Source: Spinacia oleracea (Eukaryota > Streptophyta > Magnoliopsida > Caryophyllales > Amaranthaceae). From it: DNA of 64,000 bases. Below the pieces are notes generated by a model. It was not told the DNA's origin, did no database searches, and saw nothing but the letters and a program-made list of their open reading frames with translations. Position numbers and translations under genes: made by a program. This document shows positions 60,601 through 64,000 of this stretch, one piece after another (within the stretch, counting starts at the first letter, position 1; each line of letters begins with the position of its first letter). The stretch lies in the NCBI RefSeq assembly GCF_020520425.1, contig NC_079491.1:6683143-6747142 (forward strand), read 5' to 3'.

Positions 60601-60959
60601 AACTCTGAACAATTTCATTTAAAATTAAATTAATTCAAAATATTAAAAATCGCGCGCAATAAGATCACACTCCGTAAACAATAACAAATTAACAATGCCG
60701 AGCCGTAATCCCGAAATGATGAGGTAATTCATCGTATCAATTAATAAAAGTTCGACAAAAGAGAACAGGAAAGAGAGACCTCGATGTCTTTGATAAGGAG
60801 GTGACGTTCATGAGTTGAAAGCTCGTTCCAAAATGCGAAAGTGTCTTCTTGGCCATAATCCTTGAGCCGTTCAAGCAGAGCTTGAGGAGGTGCTGGTGGT
60901 GCCGCGGCGGCGATGAGGTTGTTTTCCGTCGTCATTGGTGGTGGTGGTGGTTCGCTCAT
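51609..60959 (-). CDS. UAP: UDP-N-acetylglucosamine pyrophosphorylase
   Basis: Fifteen exons (minus): 60959-60780, 60604-60550, 60435-60284, 58318-58279, 57721-57629, 57554-57442, 57336-57262, 55406-55367, 55254-55172, 55082-55005, 54281-54138, 53489-53422, 52593-52479, 52404-52248 and 51706-51609. All phases close, giving 496 residues, normal for the family. The enzyme makes UDP-GlcNAc (and UDP-GalNAc) from UTP and the sugar-1-phosphate in the cytosol, supplying N-glycans, GPI anchors and O-GlcNAc. The nucleotide-binding motif [15 protein letters not shown] spans the exon 3/4 junction (residues about 126-140). [16 protein letters not shown], the substrate loop [47 protein letters not shown] and the C-terminal [11 protein letters not shown] follow. 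The start is the ATG of MSEPPPPP; a longer in-frame extension upstream lacks family support. Introns 3 and 7 are near 2 kb and contain G tracts and anonymous repeats. Confidence 0.95.
51903..52078 (-). mobile_element. SINE candidate in a UAP intron
   Basis: Read on the minus strand, this GC-rich island contains a B-box-like GTGTTCGATTCCCACG and ends in GTCATAAAAAAAATGC, an A-rich tail. A matching A box is less clear. The composition differs sharply from the surrounding AT-rich intron, which supports an insertion. Confidence 0.45.
53216..53231. repeat. Poly-G tract (16 G) in UAP intron
   Basis: An uninterrupted run of 16 guanines on the plus strand, which would be a C run in the UAP transcript. 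Confidence 0.9.
58447..58463. repeat. Poly-G tract (17 G) in UAP intron
   Basis: An uninterrupted run of 17 guanines on the plus strand within the third UAP intron. Length is uncertain for technical reasons. Confidence 0.9.
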
Positions 60960-62025
60960 CTCTTGATTTCTCTGAATGAGTGTCGGTGTGTGGGTGTGGT
61001 GGTAGTAACGGAGGAAAGAGTAAATAGAGACGAAAGGAATCAAGTGCGTTTATTTGTCGTGTCAATGTAACAGAAATGTAGGTGACTCGTGGGTGAGTGA
61101 GTTAGATTGTCGCGCTTTGAAAACGAAGTTCAAAAATCAAAGATGTTTTTTTTTAAAGGGAAAAGTTAGTCTGAGAATATTATTGTAAATCAAGTTCCGT
61201 TAAATAGAGATACTTTGGGGAAAAGAGTTCATTACTATCCGAGTATCCCACTTTGTCGTGAAAGAGGATACGGGAGCTTCATCCATAATGCTCGAATATT
61301 TGTTGTTCAACCAAACGGATTTCGCCTCTGTACATCTAAATAGCACATGAATGATCGACTCGGGCTCAAGCCTGCCAGGCCCGGTCCTGAATTTTTATGG
61401 GCCCGGGGTGAAAAATAAGATTAGGGCCCTCGTAGATGTTACATTTCCTTTATTTTAAAGCTCAAATACATTTATAGTTTTAAATAGAGTGTAAAACCAA
61501 AATATTTATAAGAATAGAAATAAAATTATCCAAAATTGTTTCCCCATAGCATAAAATACACTAAAATATCAAGAATTAATTATCTTAGTGATTTAAAGAG
61601 ACTAAGAAAACCACCTAATTAGAAGAAAAAAATGCTTATCAACAAAAAAAAAAGGTTATAATTCAATCAAGAACAATACATCATACTACTAATGAACTGT
61701 TAAGAACAGAGATTAAAAAAATGAACAAAATATTTTCACCATAAAAAAAAGAAACAAAAAATTAATGAATACTTTAAAACAACAACGAAAAACAAGTCAG
61801 CAAAATAAAATAAAAAGATAAAGATAAATGAAGACTTCAAAACAAAAACAAGTCAGCAAAATTTAAAAAAAAAACTAAAATATTACGTGGGCCATGAATC
61901 AAACACGGGCACACTATGCTTAGTAACCCTGCTTAAACCAACTTCGATATTTTTAACATGTTATTTTAGGTTTAAATGTAATAACACAAATTTGTTTCTT
62001 ATATTCGCCCGCATCGCGTGCATAT
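60960..62025. other. UAP upstream region and repeat-rich flank
   Basis: The first 200-300 bases form the UAP promoter side. From about 61360 the phrase CAGGCCCGGTCCTGAATTTT...GGGCCCGGGG begins a decayed dispersed repeat that runs into A-rich sequence. No gene is recognised. Confidence 0.4.
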
Positions 62026-62033
62026 AAGACTAG
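61950..62033 (+). mobile_element. Helitron 3' terminus
   Basis: The last 80 or so bases, through TTCTTATATTCGCCCGCATC, then GCGTGC, ATATAAGA and CTAG followed by T, match the terminus at 63315 almost base for base. The hairpin (GCCCGC/GCGTGC) is slightly damaged here compared with the perfect GCACGC-ATC-GCGTGC there. The body would lie upstream. Confidence 0.65.
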
Positions 62034-62157
62034 TTGCATCTAAATGCAACTCATTTTTAAAATTATTTTAATTGAAAATCAACCTTTTTAATTAATAATT
62101 ATTAATTAGGTCCACTTAGAAATAAATTGAATGCTCAAGAAAATTTATTGAAAATTT

Positions 62158-62180
62158 TGCGTTGCACGAGAGCTAACTAG
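62158..62180 (+). mobile_element. Possible further Helitron 3' terminus
   Basis: GCGTTGCACGAGAGCTAA then CTAG and T resembles a Helitron end of another family, with a CGT-TGC-ACG mini-hairpin. The stem is only three to four pairs, so this is tentative. Confidence 0.35.
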
Positions 62181-62399
62181 TTGTAAATATTGTACGGTAA
62201 GAAGGGTAAGGTAGTAAATTTTCATGTCTAAAAATAGAATAAAACAAAGTCTAAGAACATTATGAAATAGATTAAAATAAAAAGTGTAAAAATCATTTTG
62301 AAAAGAAGGCAGTAATTTTTTTAAGCTTTTACGGAGTAATAATTAGCAATTCTTAGTACGTTAGCAATCCTCTCAACTCACTAGTTCATAGAAAGACGG

Positions 62400-62820
62400 C
62401 CAAGTGCATGAATGAAAATGCCCACAAGTTGTGGTAATTTGGTCCCAAGCACATGGAGCCCTAGAACTTGACAACCATTCAAGTCCTTGAGTTTTTAAAA
62501 TACCCCAGCACTTGATAGTCAAGTGCGAGGTTTACTTTCAGTGAAATGTTTCAAAGGGAAGTTTAACTGTAATTTTTCAAAGGGACATATCACTGAAAAT
62601 CAAATTAACCTAATAAGAAGGTCCAAGTGCTTGAGGTAAATAGTAAAATAAAAATTTGCAATCAATTGCTTGGGTGAATAGGAAAACCAAGCACTTGTGA
62701 AATATTTCTTTAAAATAAAATTAGGTGTTATCAAGTGCTTGCGTTTTTCTAAAACTCAAGCACTTGACTCGAAACACTTGAAATTTTTTCTAATATTCAA
62801 GCTCTAGTGACCCTCACTGA
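62400..62820. repeat. CAAGTGCTTG-motif repeat region
   Basis: At least eight copies of CAAGTGCTTG or its complement CAAGCACTTG, some with one change, are scattered here in both orientations. No gene and no clear terminal repeats are found. Confidence 0.6.
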
Positions 62821-63229
62821 CCCGGCCCGCCCAATAGCCAGGCATAGTTACTTGTTTGTAGCTTGTAACAATTGTAAGAAAGATTTCGTAGGTAAACCAT
62901 AAACAAAGTTGCACGGCCACAGAGGGCTATACTAAAGAAAATTAGAACTTGCTTGTCATAGTGCAAATGCATCTCTATTATATAAGTGAAGATGTGAGGT
63001 TATTTTAGTAGATCCACTTTTGGTGTACCCCATTGGATTACTAAAATATCTTCCACACTTATAGAATAGAGAATATAATGACAACCTATCCAATAGGAAA
63101 AGCCCAAAGAACCATTTTAATCAATCTAGCCCATTAAATAAATTCTTACCATTTTAATCAATCTGTTTATATGCGTTCAGCTCTATCTAACTTATATGTT
63201 TCTTATATTCGCACGCATCACATTTGTAT

Positions 63230-63315
63230 TATATTTTTACATGTTATTCAGGTTTAAATGTAATAACACAAATCTGTTTCTTATATTCGCACGCATCGCG
63301 TGCATATAAGACTAG
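63230..63315 (+). mobile_element. Helitron 3' terminus with perfect hairpin
   Basis: The stem-loop GCACGC-ATC-GCGTGC (63289-63303) is followed by ATATAAGA and CTAG, then T. The preceding 60 bases match the terminus at 62033. A partial, mutated copy of the same end (TTCTTATATTCGCACGCATC then ACATTTG) lies at about 63198-63225. Confidence 0.75.
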
Positions 63316-63915
63316 TATAATTAAAGCAAAGTGGTGGACTATGAGAGGTGAGCAAACCCCCAATACTCTCTTCTCAGCTATGCCATGTCATATGCCACGT
63401 CAACCCATTCAAAAGGCAACCATTTAATCACACACCAATCAAGCAAGAAAATAAGGATAAAAAATTAAATAGTTACAGTCTAACTTAATTAAGGTCAAAG
63501 TTTCCGAAATAAGCCTAAAATTATCAACAATAGGGAAAAAAAATAATATAATTTCCAAAATAAACCTAAAACAAATATCTTTTTTTTGAGGGAACCTAAA
63601 ACAAAAATCTGACAGAATATAAAAAGTAAAAAAAAAACAAATATGTAGGAAATGATATACACATGTAGGTAATTAATCTACAATACTACATATTTCTTAG
63701 AGAGAAAAAATAAATTTCGAAAATTTATTTTAGAAATGTGAATTGGGCAAAATCAAACCGCATACCTAAGTTTGACTAACACGTCTAAGGTATACCCGCA
63801 CATCTTCCCACATTTTCCCCTTATATATACATATCATGTTAGGAGAAAATGCAAGTGAGACCAACACTAGGCATAAAAGTACCTTTGGGTGCACGGTACA
63901 CGTTTTTCCCTTATA
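63316..63915. other. Intergenic, no gene recognised
   Basis: AT-rich sequence without supported genes or clear elements. Confidence 0.4.
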
Positions 63916-64000
63916 CTCCCCCCGTACCAAAATTATATTCCTATGTTTCAAATCGAGCGTTCCAAAATTATTGTTATGTTTCTAATTTTGGCTATTAAGA
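63916..64000. mobile_element. Stowaway-like MITE, cut by the window end
   Basis: TA followed by CTCCCCCCGTACCAAAATTA and an internal GCGTTCCAAAATTATTGTTA resemble the left end of the Stowaway MITEs at 20248 and 41293. The right end is beyond the window. Confidence 0.55.

Overview
This is a nuclear window from a flowering plant. The evidence is AT-rich DNA, spliceosomal GT-AG introns, plant-type snRNA promoters (USE plus TATA), plastid-type tryptophan biosynthesis, a wall-kinase-type galacturonan-binding ectodomain and a typical plant transposon load. It is a eudicot; Caryophyllales is possible from the repeat style, but that is only a guess.

I could model six protein-coding genes exon by exon with every phase closing: DPH7-like WD40 diphthine methylesterase (+, 15974-18245); a 13-exon membrane protein with bacterial-type Ig-like ectodomain (+, 21496-27639); a CGYC glutaredoxin close to GRXC1 (+, 34000-36430); anthranilate phosphoribosyltransferase, PAT1 (-, 37704-41003); a secreted or anchored GUB_WAK-domain protein (-, 49018-50466); and UDP-N-acetylglucosamine pyrophosphorylase, UAP (-, 51609-60959).

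The most notable content is non-coding. Three spliceosomal snRNA genes lie on the same strand within 14 kb: U5 (about 14203-14324), U4 (about 15101-15256) and U2 (27893-28090). Each has a USE and a TATA box at the spacing expected of RNA polymerase II plant snRNA genes. A diverged segmental duplicate of the U2 region carries a decayed U2 copy at about 30373-30532. Between the two copies lies a Brittle1-type carrier pseudogene with an internal tandem duplication.

Layout: 1-12600 is gene-poor. It holds a lone mitochondrial-carrier first exon (2531-2650), a 2.6-kb inverted-repeat element packed with AAGAACA motifs (3683-6254), minisatellite blocks and a Helitron 3' end (12584). 12761-15256 has a long-TIR Mutator-like element, then U5 and U4. 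15974-28090 holds DPH7, the membrane-protein gene with several intronic MITEs, and U2. 28100-33100 is the duplicated U2 region, a MITE full of CTGAT repeats, a reversed Helitron end and an AT-rich 255-bp tandem repeat. 34000-41003 has the glutaredoxin and PAT1. 41293-47705 holds a Stowaway MITE, a Mutator MITE built from GGCGGTTT palindromes, and a young, apparently whole Ty1/copia element on the minus strand. 49018-60959 holds the GUB_WAK and UAP genes, and 61000-64000 is repeat-rich with several Helitron 3' ends.

The coding genes are ordinary unlinked housekeeping functions (diphthamide synthesis, redox, tryptophan, UDP-GlcNAc supply) and do not form a pathway. The snRNA genes are functionally related to one another, since all three products work in the spliceosome.
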